Source: Gautieria morchelliformis
Lineage: Eukaryota; Basidiomycota; Agaricomycetes; Gomphales; Gomphaceae
Direction: 5' to 3'
DNA: 64,000 nt
Assembly (NCBI GenBank): GCA_015179125.1
Contig: WHVA01000526.1
Location: 1-64,000, forward strand
The notes beneath the pieces were generated by a model, which was given only the letters and a program-made list of their open reading frames with translations, ran no database searches and was not told the DNA's origin. Shown here one piece after another: positions 11,390 to 22,700 of this stretch (positions within the stretch are counted from its first letter, which is position 1; every line of letters starts with the position of its first letter). A program made the translations under genes and the position numbers.

Positions 11390-14300
11390 CTAAGAATCTC
11401 GACCGATTCCAGCAGGGCGGAATGTCTTGGCAACAGGCCTGCGCTGTGTTCTTAACGAAGGTAGAGTAGGGGGCGTCAGACCCGTCTCTACCTCGCATGC
11501 TTCGACTAGAGACGCTATATCACCACCACGGTTGAACAATTCACCTTCCGGGCCCTCTCGTGCTTGAATATGGCTAAGCCTATACTCTCTTGCGGCACTG
11601 AGCTTCTTTCGTAACGTGGCTGTCTCCACCGTGTCAATCAGGAGTCGCTCTCCATGGCCTTCGTTCAAGAAAACCACCCCGTACGACTCGCGTGCAGCTT
11701 TCCAAGTAACCAGCTGACGTTCGACTTCCAGTGCGACCAGTCTGCGCAGCATCCAGTAAGCTCCATGGGGCCAACGAAGCAAACAGAAGTGTATGCACCC
11801 TGGATCCCGCTCGAGAGGGTTGCCTTTTCCACCACCACCCCATGTCTCCCAGCAGAGCATGTCGCCCGGCTCAACCATTATGCCTTGGGCTTTGGCACCA
11901 CACACCAAGCGTTCCCCAGATTTCTTAATGAGGACACGGCGAGAACGCTATACTGAACGTCATCCATGCATCATTATTCTGTAACTAGAATGACCTGCCT
12001 TTCCTGGCTCTCCCCCATTCACTCCCCAGGGTTTCGTCAACCAGCGGTCTGCGAGTGATGTGGACCAATGAGCCTAACTCCACTTGATCACGCATTCACG
12101 CACCATCATGAAGAGCGACTTCACCATGAGCCAAGAATCGGTAGTGCATGCGAATGCCATTCCCCCCACGGAAGAATCCTGCTCATCAAATGAAGATCCT
12201 GCAGCAGTACTTCGCCAAGTGACAAACACGTACCGGCCCCACCCGAATCCTCCACCAATTGATACTTCTCAATAACGAGAGGGAAATACAGTTCCAGGTA
12301 TTCGCAGGGGACTGATTGCATGGATGGCCCTGATTCATTGCTTAGTAGGTTATAATCCCGGTACTACCATTCTATCATCTCCTCACAGAGTGAATGGCCA
12401 TCTGGACCATCTCCTATAGGGCGCGCAGGAATACCTAAGCGAAATTTTTAGCCATACCGAAGATATCGCATAATACAGCACGTACCTCCAGTAGAGATTT
12501 GATACATTAGGAAGTATTCTCCTTCGTCGTTGTATCCAGAGTAATCTACCAAAGGCCTTAGATGCATATTCTACAGGCCTTCACCACTCACAAACGTGCG
12601 GACTATCCGAGAACCCAGCGGCGCAGAGGAAGGCCGGGTTACGAATGCCGAAAAGTGCAGCGAGTACATCCATCACACGTCCTAGTGCATGAGTTCGGCA
12701 TGACAAAGGCGCTGGCCTAATGGGGCTCTGTGGCACAATCCCATCAGCAAAAGCACCAGAATGACCCGTAGTCACATACCAAGAGTGTCCCTTCCGGAAT
12801 GTGGACATCAATGAGATCATGTGCTCCGTCGTTGACAACGATGCTTGGATCAAAGACGCTGCAGGTGGTGTTGCAATAAACCCAAACCATGCCCTAGGAG
12901 AGAGAACTTACGTCGTCAAGTATATACTTTTCCGGCCACCATGTTATTAATTGAAAACTTCTAGATAGCTCAGAACATACATAACAAACATCTTCCACAT
13001 AGTCGGACTGAGCAAGAAATTGATGCTCGTGTCGGCCTGGGGATCTGTGCCTGAAAAGTCGAAATGCAGTTTTGTCACACCTTGATCATCATCCTGTTTA
13101 TACACTACTGCATTGTGAGTCTCTCGCTGTATGATTTTCTGGTTGTAGAATAGAACCTACTGCGGCAAGAGACTAAATCGTGACCAAGTGTCGTTAGGGA
13201 TTTCAGTGACTCTGTCAAGGCTCGACGTACTTTTCCATGGACCACAGCTCTCCCCATCATCTGGTGCCCAGCCGATTCTTGGATGAGCCTGACGGATATC
13301 AAAGGTAACACACACCATCAATATAATCCGTGAACGATGTCCCTTCAGATGGTATCTCCGTCTTGATGAGATTTCCCACAGCTCGCCTGTTGCGCTCCAA
13401 GAGTGTATCAAAAGAGCGATGATATACATTCTTGCCTGTACACTCATGAATAACTGGAGACCACTCATACGTCATAGCCAATCTCACCGAAGCGTTTGTA
13501 CAACTCGACCATGCGCGCCCCAGCTGTGGTACACGCAGCAATCCTGATAATTCGATTACTGAACCCGATAAGGAAACAATTCTGATAGAACTCACAATGC
13601 ATGGATGTCAGTACGAAGGTAGTGTGGAAGGCGGGTGTTTCGGTAGCAGATCTAGATTAATCGGTTGGGGGTAAAAAGGGTATCCTGGAATGCACTGGTT
13701 CTCACGTTGAGGACTGCTTTATTTTCCACACCACGCTCGTAAATTTTCGTTGGCGGTATCTATTGAAAGCTGCATTAGAAACCGGGTAGATACCGGTACC
13801 ACTCACTTGTAGACCATCCGAATAGATATCCTTGTTGTGAATGCCAAGGCTGCCGGGTACCGCACCAGATATGTCGGAAACGTGGCCAACTCCAACTTTC
13901 TAAGCCCAGGATACGTGAAATATACACTTGCACACTCACAGTTAGCGGTCCAGGCGATGCATTCGCCGTCACTGAAGACGGGTACTATAACCAAAATGTC
14001 ATTTAGATGCGAGATTGCCCCAGACACGGCGTAAGGGTCATTTGTCAGAAAAATATCGCCCTCATCGATGGTACCGGTCCAGCTTTTTAGAAACTCAGGG
14101 ACGAAGCTGTTTCATTCTGGTAGATGTTAAAGTGTTTGCGGGAAAAATGTAACCCACCTTCCAAACTGCCCTGTGGACACAAACCGTGAATGACATCATG
14201 GCGCGGAGCAAGCACACGAACCGGCCATCATGAGACCAGCCGCATTGGCAATCATGGGAAATTCATCTCTGCGCGATTGAGATGGTGTTGATCACGGAAA

Positions 14301-17282
14301 CCATGTAATGACACACCTTTGTTCCCGGATGCTGCACAGGACATACATAAATAACAGCCTTCTAGCCATTGAACCACTCATCTTACCCGGGAGACATGGC
14401 GCACTTCGTTATCAGGACTGGATCCTGTGAATAAGGAGATGTTTTGAAAAATATGGGCATGAAACATACCATCCATCTCCGCGCGCGCACTCGCTAATGC
14501 CGACTCCACAATATCCACGGTGATTGTATCAAGAGGTTCATCTATTCCAGAGGATATCAAGGGACTGGCGCTTTCCACGTCTAACGTCGGCCAAAGCAGA
14601 ATATTTCCAATGCCATCTACCTCAGCGCGATAGTTGGGGTGTACTGGGTTACAGATAACAGTCATCGGCCGAGTTGTAGACGGAAGAAACGACATATCAT
14701 ACCTAGTGTGTTTGAATCCATTTCAGTAATAATACTGCGTTGATATCATTGGTTTCAGTCAGTCTTGAAGGTAGCCTGTTCGAGCTGTAAAAATGCTCAC
14801 CAAGGACCATCCAAACTATCCCCGGCCTTAAGTCCTTCACGTTTCCATAATTTGACATTTTCATAGGTTTCTCCATCCAGGTATATGCGAGTACTACCCA
14901 CGAGCGCAGCCTGACTGGGAGTCCCGGTACCACTTTCGAGCTGGGGCATGACGGTGTAAGAGTTCAGCTCTTCGCATTTCACTCGTACGTTCACGATTTC
15001 AATAGGGAGATCAAGTGCGAACGTGAACTGAAACTTATGAGATGCAGTAAATTGGTCTTGAAGATAACTGAGTCCAGCCGCGGATAGTTCAGATATGTTG
15101 AATGAGATAGGTAAATTGAGCGACTGGCCGCTGTACCGAAGGTCTGCCTCATACATGCAGACCTGTGATGTAGCCGGTATTCCTTGCGACTCGAGAATAT
15201 TGCAAACTTTATCTTTGAGTGCTGAAGAAGTGCGGGGTAAATCATAAAATATTTGATGACAACCTTAATGATACCTTTGAAAACTTGTAAGACCTCGGAA
15301 AGCTCTACCGTGGAAAGTCGTCGAATAAATGTGGACTTATAATGATCAGCTAGTCGAGTCTGATGTTGCATAAGAGCAGTCACCTACCGACATTTCATGG
15401 CGCAAAGAAGTGCTAGCATCTCCGAAGGCACATAAGACACCGGGGGAAGGGGGTACAATTACAACTTTCGAATGCAGCAGTTTTCCGAGGGCACAGCCAT
15501 GCAATGGACCCGCACCTCCGAACATGACGAGAGCAAAGTCACGCGGGTCATGTCCAGATTCAACGCTAACTACTCGCAAAGCACCGAGCATATTCTCATT
15601 TGTTATCCGTAGTATTCCTTCCGCTGCATCCATAATACTGAGTCCGAGTGCATCTGCTACGGACTGTACCGCCATGCGAGCAGCATTAATATCCAGAGGA
15701 AAAGATCCATCTAGGAGCCCGAAAGGAAGATATCCGAGGACGGCGTTCGCGTCAGTGACTGTGGGTCGGACACCGCCGTGTGGATAGCAAGCAGGACCGG
15801 GAATTGCGCCTGCTGATTCTGGGCTACAGTGATGCGTTCAAATCAGTTAGGAAAATGGTTTCATTGGTTCTTACCCAACACGTAGGGCTTTAGTGATTTC
15901 GGGAACATGCGCGATGGATCCACCACCGGCACCCACTGTATGGATATCGATGCTCGGACTCTTCACAACCAGATCACCAATATGCGTCTCCCTACGAATT
16001 CTTGGAGTACCATTCTGGACAATGGAGACATCGGTAGATGTACCACCCATATCGCAGCAAATCAAATTCTTAAAGCTTTAGGTACCAGGTAATGTAAGTA
16101 CGTTGACAGGTGAAGTAAAGAGATACTGACTCAGTTCGCTTTGCAACCAAACTAATGACACCAGCAACACCACCACTAGGACCAGACATTAGCATATTGA
16201 CCGGGTTAGCACATGCTAAGTCAACCGTCGAAAGACCTCCATCGGAGCGTAGGACACGTAGCGTCACATCATCCCCAAGGTGATGCTGAAGCCTTCGCAA
16301 GTATTTATCTAACTGCGGTTTTACATACGCATCAGCGACAGTGGTAATAGTACGCTCATATTCCATGAGCTCAGGCAGAACTTCATAGGAAATGGACGTT
16401 GGGACTGAAAATCAACGAAAAGAAGATGACGATTAGATAGGACAAGCCGCAGATGCTGGCGATACTACACTCACTGTCTGGGAATTCCTGTCTAACGATA
16501 TCTCGCGCCAGCAGTTCGTGGGCTGGATTCGAAAAGGAGTTGATCAGACTTATAGTAATTGCTTCGGGGTCGTGGATTCTCAGACGGTGCAGGCGTTCTC
16601 GCAGAACAGCTTCGTTAAAAGCTTGAAGTTCATGACCCTGCGTACTGATACGTCCTGGAACTTCAATTGTCATTTCAAGAGGTGCCAGTGGTTTAGGTTT
16701 CGGCCACACAATCCATCCTAAGTGTTCCCATCATGTGACTTGCATTAAAGGCAATGATACTGGGGAAGGTATTCACCAGCTAGCCCACCAGGCACCTGGC
16801 AACGACGGATTTGCAGAATATCTCTGTATCCCTCCGTGACAAGAAGGGCGACTCTAGCACCCTTTCCTGGCGAATGTGACAATGATTTATATTGTCAGTA
16901 CACACGATGCAACGAGGGACGAGAACCAACCTTCGAGAATTGCATTAGTTGCGGCGGTTGTCCTGTTAATAAATGGGCAAAGTTTAGCTGCATCAGTTAG
17001 TTGCGCAGGAATAAGCTGACCCGTGATTCAGCATATCAAATTTGAGTGCTCGACCTTTGGCCTGTAGTTCCCTTCGGAGCTCCTCGATGCCATTCATTAC
17101 TCCAATACTTTGATCGTGTGGTGTTGACAGAACTTTCGTACGGAAGGTTTCCCCTGATGCTGTGAGGAGCAGTACGTCCGTGAAAGTCCCTGGACAAGCA
17201 TTGAGTGCTGTTCCGAAGAGAAAACTGTAGATAAGTTCATCTCTCACATACCTCCCACATCAACACCTAGTTTGATGGTCAT
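11390..17282 (-). CDS. Hydantoinase/5-oxoprolinase family protein, HyuA-HyuB fusion, multi-exon
   Basis: This is a large amidohydrolase of the ATP-dependent 5-oxoprolinase / N-methylhydantoinase family, presumably cytosolic, which opens five-membered cyclic amides. The ATG is at 17282-17280 (MTIKLGVDVGG). A 62-nt intron (17251-17190) restores DVGGTFTDV. Further short introns give HGTTAATNAILEGKG, the central CCDMGGTSTDVSIV (about 16.0 kb), VGAGGGSIA and GGAGPLHG (about 15.5 kb), ending the HyuA half near 14.7 kb. HyuB starts near 14.56 kb (LDTITVDIVESALASARAEM). Splicing then gives TNDPYAVSGAISHLND, FGHVSDISGAVPGSL and IPPTKIYERG at 14.1-13.7 kb, DSGGAG near 12.24 kb and the GGGGKGNPLERDP tail near 11.82 kb. 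The GHVSD and NDPYAVSGAISHLND motifs resemble the N-methylhydantoinase branch more than classical OXP1, so the substrate is uncertain. I saw no disabling change, but not every intron was resolved. Confidence 0.88.
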
Positions 17283-17447
17283 GTTGTCTTCCTGCCCGAT
17301 AGCGCTGGATGGACGTGGTACAACCGATGGCCTAGGGCTACTGATAAGTATGATTCGAGAAGCACTGATTACCTATTCGGCGTTACGCCAAACTGGTGGT
17401 TGCAAATTAATTGTAAAGTTAAAGTTGAACACGTCGTAGAGATTATT

Positions 17448-17538
17448 AGAGAATATTTGCTCCCAATCTGTATTATCTGAACTGGATGGCGTGCCTAATG
17501 ATTGCAATTCAGTAATGTAGATTGGGAACAAATACTCT
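17448..17538. repeat. Imperfect inverted repeat, about 26-bp arms
   Basis: The arm at 17448-17475 (AGAGAATATTTGCTCCCAAT onward) pairs with 17513-17538, with about four mismatches and a 37-nt spacer. It lies just upstream of the hydantoinase gene. No target duplication or wider element was seen. Confidence 0.7.
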
Positions 17539-17883
17539 ACATACTAATCCCGGCACCACGGCCCTCTCTCTAATTGGGTGACACATATGTACGTAAGTAT
17601 CCAACATATGATTATAAGTATTTGTCGCTGTTGAAGAATTTGCACGTTACGGCAACTAGATCTCCCTACCGCCACCATATGGAGCGGGAGCTTGCGACGA
17701 GTCAACTAGGTTCCGAAAGCGTTGATCACGAAAGCAATCGTACGAAATACGCCTTCCAGTGGCCAATGAATTCGGAGTTTATTCAAACTCAAAACAATGC
17801 CAGTGTGACCTCATACGAGAATCGGGTTAGCGGCCTGCATAATAAGGAATGACTCCCATCGATGGGCGCAAGAAGTGGAAGTT

Positions 17884-17968
17884 CATAAGTAGAGGCGGTG
17901 CAGTCACATAACGCGGTATCACCCGCTACTTATGGTTTGAAGGTCCTAGTGATGATTACCGCGTTATG
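17884..17968. repeat. Two interleaved perfect inverted repeats (pseudoknot topology)
   Basis: CATAAGTAG at 17884-17892 pairs with CTACTTATG at 17926-17934. CATAACGCGGTA at 17907-17918 pairs with TACCGCGTTATG at 17957-17968. The second pair starts inside the loop of the first and ends beyond it, an A-B-A'-B' order. Confidence 0.75.
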
Positions 17969-18600
17969 CTCTAAGGAAAACAACACATACCGATGATCTG
18001 TTGCGTGACTTCCCCACCTGTGCTTTGATTTAGCGGAGGGGTAGCTAATTAATGACCTCGGCTCATATCTATGATGGCTTCTGGAATTATGATGTTGGAA
18101 GTTCAAGCTAGCTTGGAAAGGCGGTCAGTATGTATATTCTACAAAGTCAGCCGGGTCTCACATACTTTGTACCACTTCAGTGCGATGAGAGTCAGATGTG
18201 ATTCCTGCTGCGTGCTGAGCGTTGACAATTGGTGCATTGCCATAATATCTTTGAAATGGAACAGAATCTCGCGGAGTCGACGCATAGTCCACGGCATGCA
18301 CATTCAACCGAGCCTACGCATCCGCATGACTTTGCAATGTCGTCATCCCGCCAACATGGAAGATATATGTCGTATGGCAGAATGAAGGGTGCGGGTGCGT
18401 GCTAGGGGATCCGATGAGGACGTAGGTCCCTCTTGGAGAGGAATGGGTTAAGATTGATTGAAAAACACAGACAAAGCGCGGGGAAACGCCTTCGTAGCTG
18501 TGGCCACGTGTCGCCAATATAAACAGCATAGAACATTGATCAGTCAATATATGAGTGCTTCCTTCACCTTCGAGGCGTGCGCCCTCGAGAGCACGCATCT

Positions 18601-19734
18601 CGCTAGGCCATACACCTATGACTTAGCTGCTCAGCCTCCTCATCCCAGTCAACATGAAGGACACAGCATGGGAGGACGAGGCCGGGGGCGAAGGCGGGTG
18701 TATCTACTAGGGAGAGATGCGGCTGTGCATACTAGGGGCGGTTTAATAGCACAGGATTGAAGGCAAGCTACAGCCATGCAGAGAATGTAAAACGTCCCAC
18801 CGTGAGCCTGAGTGGGGCAATAGAACGGCCCAGATCACCGCACAGCAGATAGATAGAACTCAGTATGTGCCGTAGCCCGTGATGAGAAGAGGCTGAGAGC
18901 ACTAGACACAGAATCGCAATCCACAGAGCACACTCAAGCCTAGATCCCAGAATAATAATCACAGCGCCATGCAAAGCAGTCGCGTGGCCGCCATCCCGTT
19001 TCATCCAAGCCCGTCCCAGCACGTCCAGTAAAGCCCATCTAGCCTCAAAGCGTTCGTCCCCCAAAGGTCCCAGCCAACAATATCGATGCACAGTCCACGG
19101 TGCTCCGCAGTGCCGCGCACGGTCAGCCAACCCCGCGCGATTCACCACGCCACATGCACCCCACCCACCAGTCACACACTTCCGCCCAGACACTCACTTG
19201 TAAGTTGTGTTGGCACAACCTTGCCATTCCACTCCGACGAGTGCGGGTGTGTGATATAGAACAGACAGATATTCCAGTTGTAAGGAGTTGTGCACTGCGG
19301 CTTCAGGCCTCCCAAGTCCAGTGCGTGGCGTGACAAGGCTGCTATGGTCGACTGCAGTAGCGAGGCAAAGCCTGATTGCCAGTTGGTGTCCTTTCCTTTA
19401 CAGTAAGCGCTGGCAAGGACACCGTAGGGATCGGGCACGGTGCACGGAGATGAAAGAGGGCAGCAATGCCATGCTCCAAAATATGGAAGGCTCCCGATAC
19501 TCAAGTTTAGCTTTCCATGCACTCTCACTTATGTAAGGGGTCACACGCGGTCTTTCATAGATTTGTCTCGCTGTCCGATGCCATGGCGAACACGTGTTCC
19601 TATTATGCTCAAGTAGTTCTAGTGATACAGTACCGGCGTAAACTTCGCCTAAATTAGGGTCACTGGGATCTTGATCACCGTGTCGCTGGCTTAAAAGTGA
19701 AAAACTTCGAATCAGCTCCTACCTAACCCTTGAC
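18601..19734. other. Duplicated upstream region of giant gene 1
   Basis: No conserved coding frame. The longest open frame here (18768-19193, minus) is not kept in the matching region of copy 2, which argues against a gene. The last few hundred bases should contain the promoter. A TTAAAAG word at 19691-19697 is a possible TATA-like element 38 bp before the ATG, but support is weak. Confidence 0.5.
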
Positions 19735-22700
19735 ATGAGTGGCGACTTTTCCTCAACTATCAATCCTCCTGAAGTACCTCAACAGGTGGAAGGATATCAG
19801 GAAGGGACGAGTCAATCATCTAGTGGGTTGGCTTCCTTCATCGACCTGACCATGCCATCGTTGATAGTCAAAACAAAGTGTCGGGTATTCCAGGAGATGT
19901 CAATGCATTCCATGACAATATCCACGGCGACCCCATAGACATTGACAATTTGATTTCACACGATACAGAGAGTACACCTCCCACTGGCAGCGGCGATAGC
20001 CCGATGTCCCCAAGTCCATGGAGATTGACAAATTGATTTCCAACGGCATGGAAAGTACACTCCCCACTGGCAACGGCGATAGGCCGATGTCCCCCAAGTC
20101 CATGGAGATTGACAAATTGATTTCCAACGACATGGAAAGTACACTCCTCACTGGCGGCGGCGATAGCCCGATGCCCCCCAAGTCGGACCACAATCATGTC
20201 GAAAACAACGCAATGGACATTCCAGAAGGTCGCCACGACGAAAGCGCTGGGTTGCTTCCGTCTCTGGATCTTACTGGCAAGATCAAAGGATATCGACTCC
20301 TTGAACTTATAAGCGAACCAGCTAGCAACGGGCTTGGTGAGTAGCAAGTCAGAGTCTCTAATCGTGAAAGGCCCCAAAATATAACAAAATGCAGTCACCA
20401 AGGTCATAATTTCTCCAGAACCATTGAGTCGATTCATCAACTATGTATCTCCCGGGGCATACGCGTCCTTGACTCACGTTGATTTTGCCGCATTGGACCA
20501 ATTCCTGATCAAACCTATCGGTGTATATGGTAGCAGATCTCAGATTGTACGCTTGCTCCTGGAAATCAAAGCGGTAGATGAAGACACGTACGTACTAATA
20601 TACTATTGGCTTTCAAAGACTTGACTTGCGTGCTCTTCAGAGCTTCTCTTCTTCTCATGCCACGCACAGAGCAATCAATGCATGCCGTTCCATCTCTCGC
20701 ATCTGGTCTCTACATTTTTGAAGCACCGTCAGAGGCAGATGCAGATGCAGCAAAACGTTTCTACGTTGTATACTGGCCCGAGGATACCACTTGGGACGAC
20801 GATGCAATGCCTTCAGTCACAAAGAATCGTGTTACCTTCATAAGGTAAGTATCGCGGCATCAGTTTAACAAATATATTTCGAAGAATTGACATACCTTAA
20901 CTTCAGATACCTTACTAAAATTGCCGATCAAATTTTGGCATTGGTATCAAGCGAGCACGCCCGAGAACTCGATCTCGATAAGTTTGCTGCTTACGACAAC
21001 GCTTTGGAAGAAGAAGACGAAGACTACAGCCATGACCGCATGTTCAGCTTTAGTGTTTCAAAGACCAACGAGCAAAGTGAAGATGTCACAGCTCGTCCAG
21101 GGTTTGAAGTAAGTACCTGTCCTGTTTTAGTCCCTGTGACAACCCTAATGCGCTCTGTGTTCTAGCTCTCCCATCAACAACTCGGAATGGCCGAGCGACA
21201 GTCTCAGTGTCCTCGTGAGCACTGGTCCGCACTGCAGCCCACTCTGGTGGCCGGGGAAACAAGGCAAGCGTTCCTTGTTGTTGAGTATGAACAAGAAACG
21301 TCCAAAGTCCAATCTAATTGGGAGAGGATGACGGAAGTACACCTCCAGAGCTTGATCCGGTAAGCAGTGGGGATTTGCTCGCCATGTCGCCTCTTTCTAA
21401 GAGACGGACAGGGACAGGAACATTCACCTTGGGGAAGAGCTGAATGACGATGGCCTCGAAATTCTTTCAGAGCTTGGCCTCGGACGTCGATTCTCCGCCG
21501 CCGTGACCAAATGGAAGCAGCAAAATGAAGAATCGAATTCGAGATTGAAAGACGCTACCAAGCGCGCTGAGGCAGAATCTAAACTCCATGAACATCGTGG
21601 AAAGGTCGAAGTTGGGCTGGAGAATACTGTTATTCAGCAGATTCTCGAAAGCTACGGGTGTGTGTGCAGAAAGGAGGGTTACTATCTGTCTAAACTCCTC
21701 CTCAGCTCTGTCTTCAGCGCAAGGGACCTCAGTGATACGCTATGGAAACTCGATCAAGAAGAGGTCAATGCGTCCATGGGTAACTAGTTTTGGTCATGCC
21801 TTGTTATTCGTTCTGATCCTTGCTATCGTTGCTATAGAATTCTTAGGCTCGCTCTGTAAAACGTCTCCACAACTTCATAAGGTGAAAAACAACGGACTTC
21901 AAAACGAAAAGCCGCAGCAGTTGCAGATTGAGCATCTATTATACAAGATGCTCAAGAGTAAGTTCCTGGTTGCCGCTCACATTCTAGATTCTTACAATGG
22001 ATGGACTGACTCCGAGAAACTGACGCTTGTGAACGCTATCTCGAGTCACGATGATCTCCCAACTGCGCTTCCCGAATGGTTGGGGGACAAGAAAGGAAAG
22101 AGTACAGGTCTATTTGGAGGCATTCACGACACTTTGACAGGACTTCTCTCTCCGAAAGACCCGTTTCCAGAGATCGTCAGCCATGCTGAGGCAGCAGTTG
22201 TGCCTGATCAGGTCTCAGATGCCAGCTTTATAAGACAGCTACCGGCCATGTGCGGCAAGGAACCGCTTTTGGTAGATGCTGCCTTGCGGATCGGCGAAAT
22301 AGTACGGAACAACTTGAAACGGATGGTCGAAAAGGTCGTGCGTAAGGTATACGCAGAGCTGCACCGCACCGAATTAGATCTAATCCGAGATCAACTGCGT
22401 CTGGAAGCCAAGATTACAGCTGACAATGAGAAACGCTCCTCCCGTGCTGTTCTCATGCAGGAGATCAACGAGTCGTACGGTTCAGATCCCACGTAGGTTT
22501 TCGTTTAACACTGAGTTGCGCGAGATAACACTGAACAGTGCTGGTGTCACCTTGGAGAAGATTTCAGTAGCACGTGGTTTTGGCTGGAGTAAGTGATGCC
22601 TTACGCTAAGGTAGAATTGTTCATTGACGCGGTTTACAGCTAAAATATATGAGGCATCTTGGAAGGAAAGGGTCCAGACCCCAGCGCGTCTGCATTATAC

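Larger units (their letters stand above)
17283..18600. other. Intergenic with several inverted repeats
   Basis: No gene recognised. The stretch holds an imperfect inverted repeat (17448-17475 with 17513-17538) and two interleaved perfect inverted repeats (17884-17968), listed separately. Open frames such as 17574-17852 have no family resemblance. The right end is the boundary of the segmental duplication. Confidence 0.5.

Noticed and set aside
18768-19193. 141-codon minus-strand frame upstream of giant gene 1
   Set aside because: The matching region of copy 2 does not keep the frame, so it is not under coding constraint.
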